Of a stretch of DNA of 64,000 nucleotides, positions 23,396 through 34,799 are shown piece by piece (position 1 is the first letter of the stretch; each line of letters begins with the position of its first letter). The translations under genes were made by a program, and so were the position numbers. A model generated the notes under the pieces. It did not search any database. It worked only from the letters and a program-made list of their open reading frames with translations, and was not told the origin of the DNA. The DNA is from Mikania micrantha (taxonomy: Eukaryota; Streptophyta; Magnoliopsida; Asterales; Asteraceae): contig CM018682.1 of assembly GCA_009363875.1 (NCBI GenBank), forward strand, positions 58,550,031 through 58,614,030, written 5' to 3'.

Positions 23396-26300
23396 TTAAG
23401 AGTTGTTATCAGGTACAGCTTCCTCTTCAAACAGCTGGGGGTACTTTAACTTCATGTGATCTTCACGTTCCCAAGTGAACTCGGGCCCGCGTCTTGAATT
23501 CCATCGAACCTTTACAATAGGAATACGGCTTCGCCTCAGTTGTTTAACCTTGCGATCCATAATCTCTAAAGGTTCTTCAATGAAGTGTAACTGTTCATCG
23601 ACTTGAATTTCTTCAATTGGAATGACGAGAGACTCGTCAGTAAGGCATTTCTTTAAGTTTGAGACGTGAAACACGTCATGCACACCACTGAGTTCATCAG
23701 GTAATCTCAGTCGATAAGCTACAGGACCAATACGCTTGATGATCTCGAACGGTCCCACGTATCGTGGTGCTAATTTGCCTTTCTTTCCAAAGCGTACAAC
23801 GCCTTTCCATGGGGATACCTTCAACATGACAAGGTGTCCCACTTGGAATTCCAACGGCTTGCGCCGTTTGTCGGCGTAGCTCTTTTGTTGACTCCTTGTT
23901 GCTTGTAGTCTTCTTTGAATCTGAGCTATCTTGTCAGTGGTTTCTTGGATAAGTTCTGGCCCAGTTATTCGGTTGTCTCCAATTTCAGTCCAACAGATTG
24001 GTGATCGACATTTCCGGCCATAAAGAGCCTCGAATGGTGCACATCCGATACTGCTGTGGTAACTGTTATTGTAGGAGAACTCAATCAGTGGCAAATGGGA
24101 GTCCCAATTCCCACCGAAGTCCAATACACAGGTTCTTAACATATCTTCTAGGGTCTGTATAGTACGTTCACTTTGACCATCCATTTGTGGGTGGTAAGCT
24201 GTACTCAGATTTAACTGTGTCCCTAGAGATTTCTGTAGTGATTGCCAGAACCTGGATGTAAACCTGCTATCTCTATCAGAGATAATAGACAATGGCACAC
24301 CGTGACGTACCCCTATCTCATTGATGTACAATCTCGCCAGTTTATCCATCGTGAAGGTCTCACGCATTGGCAAGAAATGAGCATATTTTGTTAAACGGTC
24401 AATGATCACCCAAATTGTGTCGTGACCACTGGAAGTGCGGGGTAGCTTGGTAATGAAATCCATAGCTATTTGCTCCCACTTCCAGAGAGGAATCTCAGGC
24501 TGTTCCAGTAACCCAGACGGTCTCTGGTGTTCCGCCTTTACCTTTGCACACGTTAGACATTGACCGACATATTCGGCTATGTCTTTCTTCATTCCAGGCC
24601 ACCAGTAAAATCCACGCAAGTCTTGGTACATTTTATCGGCGCCTGGATGAACAGAATATTTAGTCTTGTGTGCTTCATTGAAGATAAGTCTTCTCAATTC
24701 ATCCACCGCCGGGATCCATATACGTTCTCGGAAGTAGATCATTCCATCAGGCTTCGTGTCAAACTGTTTCTCTGCTCCGCAATCAAGTTCCTTCGTCAAA
24801 TTACCTCAGTCAAGTGCTTCTTGTTGTGCTTGGAAAATCTTGTCACTTAAACTGGTCTGCACGGTTATCCCCATTGCTCTAACACGTAGGGGTTTGACCC
24901 GTTCTTTCCGGCTCAAGGCATCAGCTACAACATTCGCCTTTCCCGGATGATACTTAATTACACAATCATAATCATTCAGAAGTTCAACCCAACGGCGTTG
25001 TCGCATGTTGAGCTCCTTCTGATCAAAGATGTGTTGCAGACTCTTGTGATCAGTGAATATGGTACACTTGGTGCCATATAAATAATGTCTCCAAATCTTC
25101 AGTGCGAAGATTACAGCTCCCAGTTCAAGATCATGAGTAGTGTAGTTCTTCTCATGAACCTTTAACTATCTTGATGCATAGGCTATAACTTTGTCCCGTT
25201 GCATTAACACGCAACCGAGTCCCTGATGGGAAGCATCACAGTACACAACAAAGTCATCACAGCCCTCTGGGAGAGATAGGATTGGAGCATCATATAGTTT
25301 CTGTTTCAATGTCTGAAAAGCATCTTCCTGTTTCTGCTCCCAGACAAACGGTTCACTTTTCTGGGTTAACTTGGTGAGTGGTAGAGCTATCTTAGAAAAA
25401 TTCGAGATAAAACCTTCTATAATAACCTGCCAATCCCAGAAAAGACTGTATCTTCGTCGGTGTCTTCGGAGTGTCCCAATTCTTTATCGCCTCGATCTTG
25501 GCAGGATCTACATGAATTCCCTCGCTGTTGACTACATGACCCAGAAATTGAACTTCTCTTAGCCTGAATTCACACTTAGTGAATTTAGCATAGAGTTGTT
25601 CTTTCTTCAACAGCTCCAAGATCTTTCTAAGGTGTTGCTCATGTTCTGTTTTGGTCTTGGAATAAATCAGTATGTCATCAATAAAGACAATGACAAACTG
25701 ATCCAAGTACGGCTTGCACACTTGGTTCATGAGGTCCATGAAAACCGCTGGTGCATTTGTCAATCCGAAAGGCATCACCATGAATTCGTAATGCCCGTAT
25801 CTTGTTCGGAAGGCCGTTTTCGGTATATCCTCATCTTGAACTCTCAGCTGATGATATCCAGACCGCAAGTCAATCTTTGAGAAATATTGAGCTCCTTGCA
25901 GTTGGTCGAACAAATCATCAATCCTCGGCAATGGATACCGATTCTTGATGGTTAGTTTGTTCAGCTCTCTGTAATCTATGCACATTCTGAACGATCCGTC
26001 TTTCTTCTTCACGAACAAAACCGGAGCTCCCCAAGGTGAGTAGCTCGGCCTGATAAACCCCTTGTCAAGTAACTCCTGTAATTGATTAGACAGTTCCTGC
26101 ATCTCTGAAGGTGCTAACCTATAAGGGGATTTAGCAACTGGAGTTGCTCCAGGAATTAAGTCAATACGAAACTCTACCGGTCGCACAGGTGGCAAACCTG
26201 GCAGATCTTCAGGGAATACTTCAGGATATTCTTTCACTACCGGTACATCTTGAATCTTCTTCTTGTCTTTCCCTTTTTCCACCACATGAGCCAGAAAAGC

Positions 26301-28070
26301 TATGCACTGCTTCTGTAGACACTTACGTGCCTTTATGCAAGAGATGATTTTGACACTTCGTTTTGCTTGATCCCCTTTCACTTCCAATACACGATCACTC
26401 GGCAATGGGATTCGAAGCAGCTTCTCAGAGCAGATGACCTCCACTCGATGAGACGAAAGCCAATCCATTCCCACAATAACATCGAAACTACCCAGCTCCA
26501 TCGGTATCAAATCGATGGTAAATGTATAATCATTTAGTGTCAATGGGCAGTTCCTATAAACTGTACTAACTGTAATCTGTATCCCGTTAGCTACTTCTAT
26601 AATGTAAGGGGAGTCTAACTGTTCCTCTATGGAATCTAGTTGGCATGCAAAGTCGGTAGAGATAAAACTCTGATCCGCCCCAGTATCAAATAGAACAGAT
26701 GCATAAAAGTCATGTAAGAGAAACGTACCAGTGACCACATTCGGGTCCTGGCGTGCATCTGGTGCTCCGATAGCAAAGGCTCGTCCACGGGGTGCTTGAA
26801 CTGCTGGTTGAGCCTTCTTTGGGCAGTTCTTCGCAAAGTGGCCTTGTTCGCCACAGTTATAGCATCCACCATTGTTCCGATTAGCTGGTGGAGGGAGAGC
26901 TAGAGCAGCATTGTTGACTGCTTGATTAGGAGTCATCCTGCAGTACTGGACCCAATGGCCCTTTCTTCCGCATCCCGTGCATTGCTTGCAGGGAGTGTCA
27001 GTAGGGTGATGATACTGACACTTGGCACATAGAGGAAACGTGCCAGTGTAAGGTTTGCGGTTTGGGTTCTGTGGTGTTGCTGCTACTTGTTGAAGAGGTG
27101 TGGCCACCGTGTAGTTCTTGATGGTCTTCTGCTTCTTCTTCTGATGCTGGAAGGGTTTCTTTGAAGACTCAGCTTTGTTCTTACTGGGTTCAGCTTCCTT
27201 CTTTAGAACTCCAGAGGCTACCATGAGATCAGTGAGTTTCCCAGACAGTCTCACTGCAGATTCAACAGTAGTAGGGTTGGCTGAAACAACCATGCCCTGA
27301 ATGCAGGCGGGAAGTCCACCTACATAACGGTCTATCCTTTTCTCCAGAGTTGGTACCATATCAGGTACCAAAGCAACTAACTCGTGGTAACGAGTAGTGT
27401 ACCCCATGTGATCAGCCCCCTTCATCACATGGTTGGATAGTTCAACCTCCAACTTTTGCAGCTCATTCTTGGGGCAGAATTCTGTTCGCAGCAGTGTCTT
27501 GAAGTCTTCCCATGACATTGCCATAGCTTCCTCTCTTCCTCGGGCGTTGATCTGACCATTCCACCAGGTCAGAGCCCGTTTGTTGAATGTTCCCGCTGAG
27601 TAACGGACCTTGTGGTGTTCGGGGCAGCTGCAAAGATCCAATGTTGCCTCAATCTTCTCAATCCATTGGATTAATCCAACGGCGCCTTCAGACCCACTAA
27701 AACTGGGTGGTTTACATCCTACAAAGGACTTGTAGGAGTAATGAGATGAATCTCCAGTATTTCCACTGGCTTCTCCTGATGTGTTGCCAGTGTTGAGGAT
27801 TTCATTACGAAGACGAAGGAACATCTCCGGTATTGCTTCTTTCATCTGATTTGTCATCTGGCTACTCAGTAACGTCACCAGAGCGATAGTAGCAGGATCC
27901 ATGGTCGGTGCTGTGCCCGAACCAGATGCTTGAGTAATCAATGGAGGAGGGGGAGGAGGTGGTGATGGTGAATCATTTGGTGAGGGTGTGGAGGAGTGTG
28001 GAGCCAAGTCTTGTGGTGGTAGAGGTAACAAGGGAGGCTGTCTTCTCGGCGGCATTCTGATCATAACCAA
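23396..28070 (-). pseudogene. Element B gag-pol-chromodomain polyprotein, nearly intact
   Basis: The N-terminal 892 residues read open from 28070: a proline-rich start, then gag, CCHC knuckles at residues 364-377 and 403-416, protease LFDTGA at 460-465 with GMDWLS at 534-539, and reverse transcriptase with DLRSGYHQ at 734-741 and FIDD at 796-799. A one-base insertion in an A run at 25409-25412 then shifts the frame. Further on, an in-frame TAG lies at 25166-25168 in RNase H, where related copies have Gln, and a TGA at 24806-24808. The last 467 residues (23396-24799) are open and hold the integrase zinc-binding region (HPGADK, CLTC), the core with MDF, ISDRD and EFSYNNSYH blocks, a GPF segment, and a chromodomain with FTWERED. 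Three lesions make it non-autonomous in its present form. Confidence 0.93.
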
Positions 28071-28214
28071 TAAAGTTATCGGTTAGTGCAACGATCGAAT
28101 ACAGAAGACAGTATGCAAATAATTCCTAAGTCCTGTTTTCTCTATATGTAGGGTCCCTAGGTTATAGTCTAGGCCAAACCGTTTAAATAAGTGACCTATA
28201 TTTCTCTATAACCA

Positions 28215-28228
28215 TGGCTCTGATACCA
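28215..28228 (-). other. Primer-binding site of element B
   Basis: The coding strand reads TGGTATCAGAGCCA three bases inside the 5' LTR, complementary to the 3' end of initiator tRNA-Met, the usual primer of this group. Confidence 0.9.
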
Positions 28229-28231
28229 ATC

Positions 28232-31200
28232 TGTCACACCCCAAGCCGGCGGAGTAGGATCGGGTTTCCCCGACGGGCGGAAGGTTCCCGGGGCGCGATA
28301 TCATGAGTGATAATCGAAGTGATCAGATTGTTTACATTGCACATGATGTCAATGAGAAATGCTAAATATAATAGAATTAAAAAGTTAAATTACAGTAGTA
28401 TCGTTTATAATTTAACAATGTAAATCTATTGTAAACATCAATAAATGACTATCTTGTATTTACACAAGATATACAAAATAATTTGTATAATGATGTCTTC
28501 AAAAGTATGCAGGTCCAAAATGCTAGTCTTCTATATGAAGTCCTAGTCCACAAGAAATGACTTCTTAATTAACCTGTTCATCACCTGAGAAGTCATGCAA
28601 AAACAAAAGTCAACACATGGTTGGTGAGTTCATGTAGTTTAGTATTTGAAAATGATTTGAAACTGATCTGAACATGATTTGAAAATGATTTGAAAACCTC
28701 CTTTGATAAAGACCCTAACCTCATTAACGCCACATGTAATATCCGAATCGGTATGCTTATATATAAGGCATATGTAGGGTCGAACTTACCGCCCGCCCAG
28801 CCACCGTCCCATCACATACTAATCCGTATATGACACTGTTGTTAATGATAATTAAGCATGTTTACCCTTAACACAATTCCATAAGTTTCTCTGTTCATTG
28901 TCCCTGTCATTACAATCATGAAATCCCTGTTGATTTCATAAGTTCATCACACAATATGATCAACCACACAATTGTATAAACAATTATAAATGCTTAATTA
29001 AACAAGTAAGTAAACATTTAATAAAATCTAAGTCCTTATGATTGGGGCCTTTGGTCATACTCGAGTAGACTAGTCTGTCAATCTAGGTACTTAGTAGTTA
29101 GGAAAACTGTAAATATCCTCAAACATACGACCTACAAGTCAAACGGTCTAGCTAGGACTTCTTGAAATGTAGGATTTTATGTTTCGTCTGTTTTTGGCGT
29201 ATGCTATCTCTGATATTTCCCAGGCTTTCCCTTAAAAATGTTTTATTGATTCGTCTGATTCTGTCACAAGATGTACTTGACGCGTTGATCATAGAATACT
29301 AGATTCATCGATCGATTGTACACTTGATTCGTTATTCCACAATTGTTTGTCAAAATGTTTGGTTTGATTTCCTTGAATTCACCCACTTGTTTTGTCAAAA
29401 TGTTTGGTTTGATTCCTTGAATTCACCCACTTGATTTGTCAAAATGTTTAGTTTGATTCCTTGAACCCCCACACTTGTTTTGTCAAAATGTTTGATGTGA
29501 TCTTTTTGAAATGTTTTGATCTCTTGAAATCTTTTAGTTTAAATTTGATTATTCACTTAATTTATAAGTAAATCAGTTAGTAAACCTGCATAAAATCTTC
29601 CTAGACATGGTCTAGGATAACATTTATATATATGTAAAACATATCAATTTAAAAGCATTTAAGTAAACAATTTAAATAAACAGTTTACGCATGCTTCTCA
29701 GCCCCGCGTTTTAAAACAAAAATGTTAGAAAAGGGGCAATGAACTCACCTGTGCTGCTATGTAATTTGATCTAACACAAAATGCGCGCTCCTGTTTGTAA
29801 GCTAAGTTTCTTCGGTTCCTGAGTTATTTTATAAGAATTCGAATATAATAAGTACGCGTAGTAGTCGTTGTGCCTAAGGTTTGAGTCTTGTTGTGTGTGC
29901 AACTAAGTGTCTTAGTACTAAGTGTATCTAAGATCTAAGCTATCTTAATTATCCTTCTCATGATCTCAATTCCTGTGTTGAGTTACAATACATACTTTTA
30001 AATTTTAGAAAATTTTGGCAGAGTTTCCTTTGTTTTCTGTTAAAATCCAGACAATTATATTGCCTCTTTATACTCAATTCCCAACAATTTAAATCAAAAT
30101 AAGTCTTTAAACCAAACATTACAATTAACTTTTATAACCAAATAAACTTAAAGGAAATCAATGCCATTTATAATTTCAAATTAAAAAAGATTTTAATTGG
30201 AAACATTCGCACATTTCCATTTCAATATTAAAACATCATTATCCAAAATTTAATCAACACGTAATGTATGTTGGGCTTAATTAAGCCCCATTGGGCCCTC
30301 TTAGGCCCAATATCAAACTTTGGTTTCAATTGGATATCCTTGCTTTCTAATTGGTCAAGATTCAATTCCATAAATGGTCTCATGTAGATAATTACTCATC
30401 TAAGTGAATTATTATAAACATTCCATAATGTAGATGTTGATAACCTAGTACATTACTTGATCTGGAATCCCTTGTTATTTGTCCTTAATGCTATCTTATT
30501 CATTAATAACTAGTTGTTACACAAGATTTAATATCTCATGTCATTCCCATGCACACCCACGTATCCCATGCACACACACAACTTTGCCTTATGTATATGT
30601 ACGTATCTAACCCCCTTGCATCCTAAAATCTCAGGTTTAAGGTTGTTTGTTGTTCGGCATCATCCCAAGGCAGCGAACCCTTGATGGAGTGACCTCGGGT
30701 TCGGCTAACTTAACAAGGTTCGGTTGAGGGTTCGTGAGTTGCATGGCCAAGGTTCGGCCATGCAAGGTTCGGCCTTAACAGGTTTGTCATGTAAGGGTTC
30801 GGTTGGTCCATCTATGCAGGTTCGTTCAGTGGCATCCGATGGTTCGCTTAACTTCTAAAGGTTCGGCAAGGTGCGCTGGTTCAGCAGGGTTGGTGCGGTT
30901 CGGCCGATCAATGGTTTGCCATGCAAAGGCTCGTGAGCCATAAGGTTCGTTCGCCTCAAATGGTTCGGCTAGAGGAATAGTTCGGCTAGGCCTGGTTTGT
31001 GTCAAGGAAGGTTCGGCTGCAGGTGGCTCAGGTTCGCCTGCAGGTGGGCACAGGTTCGTTGCAGATAACCCACAGGGTTCGTGGCCAGCAAAGAAGGTTC
31101 GGCCAAGGATTACTAGGGTTCGGCCGGCGAGATCCCACGAACCTGTAAGGGTTTTGGAGTTCCCATCCTCGTTTTAACGAGATAAATCTGTTACAAACTC

Positions 31201-32221
31201 GCTCTAACAAATTCTAAACCCATGTAATAACCTGATCTAAGTGTTCTAAGTGCTTTAGTGCCGGTTATAATAACAAATCGCAAGAACTTGAGAAAACCCT
31301 CTAAAATTCGAATTTAAAGTGAATTATTACCTTCGATTTCGTGGATAAACACTCCAAATACTTGTACTTCTGTGATCTACAAGGTGAAAGGATCAAAGTG
31401 ACGCCTAGAACACTTGATTTCAACGAGATTTGAGCCTCCAAATATTAGAAAGAAGATGTTTTCTTGTATGAGATTTAGAGAGAGAGAGAGAAAACGAATG
31501 AGAGAGAGAGAAAAGTGGAAATGGGTGGTGGTTGTGGCATTTATTGCCCTCATTAATTGTGGGAAGATACCCGGTCGTTCGGTCTCGTTCGGTCTCGCGT
31601 AACGTGTCGGTTTCGCGTGGTTTTCACGGCGAAATGATACGATTATAAAATAGAATTTATTTAATTATTCTAGGTTGTGATTCCTAATAAATTAACTAAT
31701 ATCTTCTTATTTAATATAATATTTAAAACATAATTAACTGTTTAAATCGAAATGTACGGTCGTCGCGCGTATTCGTTCGAATCGTCACTCGTACGAACAC
31801 GACTATAACCATACTTTTCAATCTTGTTTTCTAATTATAGAATATCATTCAGAACGTTAAACTTTCAGGTTTATTCGTGCAGATCGTCACCTATACGAAT
31901 ACCCTGTCGGTTTAGCATTCACATAACAATATTCGTGTGTTTTGTTCTTTAAAGTCTCACATACGTTTATACATAATAACTTCTAAACAAATAATCACAT
32001 GAAGGTTCTTTGTTGTCAAATAATTTATCTGACCCAAGAACCATTGTTCTAAACTGTGTTTCTGTTAAATGTTTCTAAATTTGTCCTATGATAACACAAA
32101 ATGACAAGGATAAATGATATGAATCTGAAACGTACTGAAATGTATATGATTCGTACCTGTTTTACTGTTCATGTACTGTAGAGATCACTGTTCCGGTAAC
32201 GGTTCCGGCACTGATGTTACA
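28232..32221 (-). repeat. Element B 5' LTR (3990 bp)
   Basis: Near-identical partner of 19272-23361. Landmarks: late box about 28750-28820, inverted-repeat arms 28623-28633 and 29739-29749, motif domain about 30650-31145, twin palindromes 31771-31798 and 31873-31900. Confidence 0.95.
31771..31900. promoter_or_regulatory. Twin U3 palindromes (B 5' LTR)
   Basis: 31771-31798 and 31873-31900, as in the other LTR of B; one arm of the second copy reads ATTCGTG. Confidence 0.6.
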
Positions 32222-32223
32222 GT

Positions 32224-32496
32224 GAATTCCACTCCAGCACGGCTGGCTAATCCCACATGGGTTGAGTAAGGGGAACGAAACTTCCTTATAAGAGGGAGTG
32301 GAGACCTTCTCTATTGGACGCGTTTTGGGCTTAGTTGGCTGTGGAGCACATGAAAACTCCACAGTTAAGCATGCTCAGGTGGCAGCAATTCAGGGATGGG
32401 TGACCTCCCTGGGAAGTTTTCACCCGGGTAACCAAAAACAAATCCGTGAGCCCGGTGGGGCAGAGCGGACAATATCCAATACGGCCGGCTGTTATA
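32224..32496 (+). repeat. Cassandra 5' LTR
   Basis: 273 bp from GAATTCCACTCC to GGCTGTTATA. It differs from the 3' LTR in the 5S-like part (AAGCATGC versus AAGCGTGC, and AATTCAGG versus AATCCAGG). Confidence 0.88.
32357..32425 (+). ncRNA. 5S rRNA-derived segment in Cassandra 5' LTR
   Basis: CTCCACAGTTAAGC and GGATGGGTGACCTCC...TGGGAAG match the internal A-box and C-box region of plant 5S rRNA (family knowledge). It carries extra changes, such as CCC for CC before TGGGAAG, and lacks the 5S 5' and 3' ends, so it is not a genuine 5S gene. It may keep internal Pol III promoter character. Confidence 0.85.
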
Positions 32497-32498
32497 GA

Positions 32499-32509
32499 TG
32501 GTATCAGAG
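32499..32509 (+). other. Cassandra primer-binding site
   Basis: TGGTATCAGAG, complementary to initiator tRNA-Met, two bases after the 5' LTR. Confidence 0.85.
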
Positions 32510-32562
32510 ACAGGGGCCAAATCCATGTGATCAGCGGGGACGCTAATTCCCAAGTGGGGGAG

Positions 32563-32835
32563 GAATTCCACTCCAGCACGGCTGGCTAATCCCACATGGG
32601 TTGAGTAAGGGGAACGAAACTTCCTTATAAGAGGGAGTGGAGACCTTCTCTATTGGACGCGTTTTGGGCTTAGTTGGCTGTGGAGCACATGAAAACTCCA
32701 CAGTTAAGCGTGCTCAGGTGGCAGCAATCCAGGGATGGGTGACCTCCCTGGGAAGTTTTCACCCGGGTAACCAAAAACAAATCCGTGAGCCCGGTGGGGC
32801 AGAGCGGACAATATCCAATACGGCCGGCTGTTATA
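32563..32835 (+). repeat. Cassandra 3' LTR
   Basis: 273-bp partner of 32224-32496; its 5S-derived part is at about 32696-32764. Confidence 0.88.
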
Positions 32836-33343
32836 TAGTGCGTGACAGATGGAACATTCATAAACAATACTTGTGTGTAACATTGTGAACATGAACGACA
32901 ATAAATCAACTGTTTTCAAATTATCAAACTTATGAACTCACCAACCTAGTGTTGACTTTGTTTAAATGCATGTTTTCTCAGGTGACGAACAGGTTTAGTC
33001 ACCAGCATCCAAGAATTAAGCTAGTGGACTTTAGAAGACCTAGCTTCATTTTGTGTAGAAATAATTTTGAATGGCAAAACAATGAATCATCTTTTGTAAA
33101 TCTTGTGCAGATACAAGATAAGAACTCGTTGATTCTTTTTGGATAGATTTACTTAGTTAAATTATGAACGTAACATTGTAATTTAACTTTGTAATTCTAT
33201 ATCATTGTCATGTTAACATTTCTCATTTATATATCATGTGCTATGCAAACAATCTGATCACTATGATTATCACCTGATATCGCGCCCAAAGAACCTTCCG
33301 CCCGACGGGAAAGTCGATCCAGCCCGCCGGCTCGGGGTGTGAC
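32836..33343 (+). repeat. LTR remnant H, right part
   Basis: This continues the plus-oriented LTR interrupted at 19271 and begins with B's right target duplication TAGTG (32836-32840). It holds ATGAACTCACC (32932-32942), acceptor-like TGTTTTCTCAG|GTGACG (junction 32981/32982), and the conserved GC-rich terminal block ending GGCTCGGGGTGTGACA at 33343, which is the reverse complement of the other LTRs' starts. The open frame at 32949-33146 is incidental. Confidence 0.8.
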
Positions 33344-34687
33344 AAGTGTCGACATCAGTTTTGTGTCGATATTGTGGCCTTCGATTTTGATAGTATCAAA
33401 GGTTCTTGGTCTTTTTCAGCTTGGAGGACTTCGAACTTATCAAGTTCGATGAGTGTTGATCGATTTTGTCACCATCGAATTTACTAATATCGATGGAAAG
33501 TCATCCCAACTGATCAGCTCGTCGATACTATCATGCAGCAACGTGGAAACGTTGATACTACATCTTCTTGGATCGATATTATCACCAATCTTCCCAAACC
33601 TTTATTCTAATGTATTCCAAACACGGTAAACTCGTTTTAATGTGAATCTAACAAGGTTTGATATATTAAAATCGAGTTCCAAGCTTGGATAGCTGGGTTT
33701 TGTAAAAACCCTGAAAAAGAGAATGTTCTAGCTCGGATTACCTTCGATTTCTATTGATTCCAAGCCCGATGCTTTGTACTTTCATGTGGGAAATGTCGAG
33801 GGCTTTGATTTGAAATCAAGTTTGTTCAATTTGAGCATGAAATGAAGAAGATATGAGGGTTTTTGTGTGAGAAATTTAGAGAGAGAGTGAGAAACCGGAT
33901 TTTAGAGAGAGAGAGAGGTGGTTGGGCATTCATGAGGGAATTAAATTGGATTTTAGGGTTTTTATACCCCTCATAAGTTCGGGTTCGTTCGGTTTGCTCG
34001 GTTTTCGTTTACGTCACGCTTTCGAAACGTAACGTGTAGTTTACATAAGTTAATTAAAATAGTTTTCTTAAAACATTTTTAAGGTTGTAATTCCTAATAA
34101 ATGTTTTAAATTTCTTTTTCTTATTTTACTATTTTGAAAATGTTTATTTTATCTGTTTCATCATATCGTTTCACCTTCGCGCGTATTCGTTCGAATCGTC
34201 ACCCGAACGAACACGACGATGGTTTTACTTTCTGATTTTGTTTTCTACTTTTCAGTTATTGTTCAGAATGTTAAACCCTAGGTATGTTTGTGTGAATCGT
34301 CACTCATGCAAACACACTGTCAGTTTATTATTCGTAAACGATATTGATTTGTTGTTTTGAATTCCATTCTCACAGACGGAGTCAACGAAACTAAACCATT
34401 TTCACATCGTTATGAGATATTTCACATTGAATTATCGGCCATCTGATTTCTGTTATTTATGGAAATCAGATCGCAAAGACATTTTTTTGTCATTTGTTTT
34501 CACACTGTTATTTCACATGTATTGTTGTATTTTTGTATTTTTGTATTTCAATTTTCATTCAAATGCATACAGTTGTTAAATGTTTCACATAGTCCTGTTG
34601 TCACACAACTGTTTACACATAATATTTACACACACTAAAAGTGAAAAAGCACATACCGCACAGATTGCCGGACGATCTGGTACTGGT
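33344..34687 (-). repeat. LTR fragment of the G type
   Basis: Minus-oriented U3 and leader part of an LTR. A TCGATACTATC motif domain (33345-33600) is followed by an AG-rich stretch (33880-33920). A TATA candidate lies at 33959-33966 (GGGTATAAAAA on the sense strand). Twin palindromes are at 34185-34212 and 34286-34313. The terminal GATTGCCGGACGATCTGGTA matches G's LTR end at 59351-59370. At TGTCACA (34688) it switches to the start of a different LTR. Confidence 0.75.
34185..34313. promoter_or_regulatory. Twin U3 palindromes (G-type fragment)
   Basis: The first copy, 34185-34212, has the usual arms. In the second, 34286-34313, both arms have changed together (GTTTG / CAAAC) around the unchanged AATCGTCAC. 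Confidence 0.6.
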
Positions 34688-34799
34688 TGTCACACCCCGA
34701 GCCAGCGGGCTGGATCGACTTTCCCATCGTACGGAAGGTTCTCGGGGCGCGATATTGTTTGATAATAGAAATGATCAGACTGTCTACATGGCACATGTT
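34688..34799 (-). repeat. Truncated LTR terminus (112 bp)
   Basis: TGTCACACCCCGAGCCAGCG and the following GC-rich block match the LTR starts of A, B and D. The sequence breaks off at GGCACATGT, where TGACACCCCATAATTT begins. Confidence 0.75.

Larger units (their letters stand above)
19272..32221 (-). mobile_element. Element B: Ty3/gypsy (Tekay-like) retrotransposon
   Basis: A complete minus-strand element with 3' LTR 19272-23361, internal region 23362-28231 and 5' LTR 28232-32221. The LTRs are nearly identical apart from two short length differences, the primer-binding site is a perfect TGGTATCAGAGCCA, and the polypurine tract is intact. The polyprotein has one clear frameshift and two in-frame stops. 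It is inserted in LTR remnant H. Confidence 0.95.
32224..32835 (+). mobile_element. Cassandra-type TRIM retrotransposon with 5S-derived LTRs
   Basis: Two 273-bp direct repeats (32224-32496 and 32563-32835) differ at only two bases by eye. They flank 66 bp containing a primer-binding site, TGGTATCAGAG (32499-32509), and a purine tract AAGTGGGGGAG just before the second repeat. There is no coding capacity. Each repeat contains a stretch clearly derived from plant 5S rRNA. This combination defines the Cassandra family of terminal-repeat retrotransposons in miniature, which must be mobilised by proteins from other elements. It sits two bases beyond the end of B's 5' LTR. The exact LTR ends are uncertain because they do not show clean TG...CA termini. 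Confidence 0.9.

Noticed and set aside
32340..32430. A genuine 5S rRNA gene or rDNA array
   Set aside because: Only the internal part of 5S is present, twice, inside 273-bp LTRs with primer site and purine tract. The Cassandra structure explains it.
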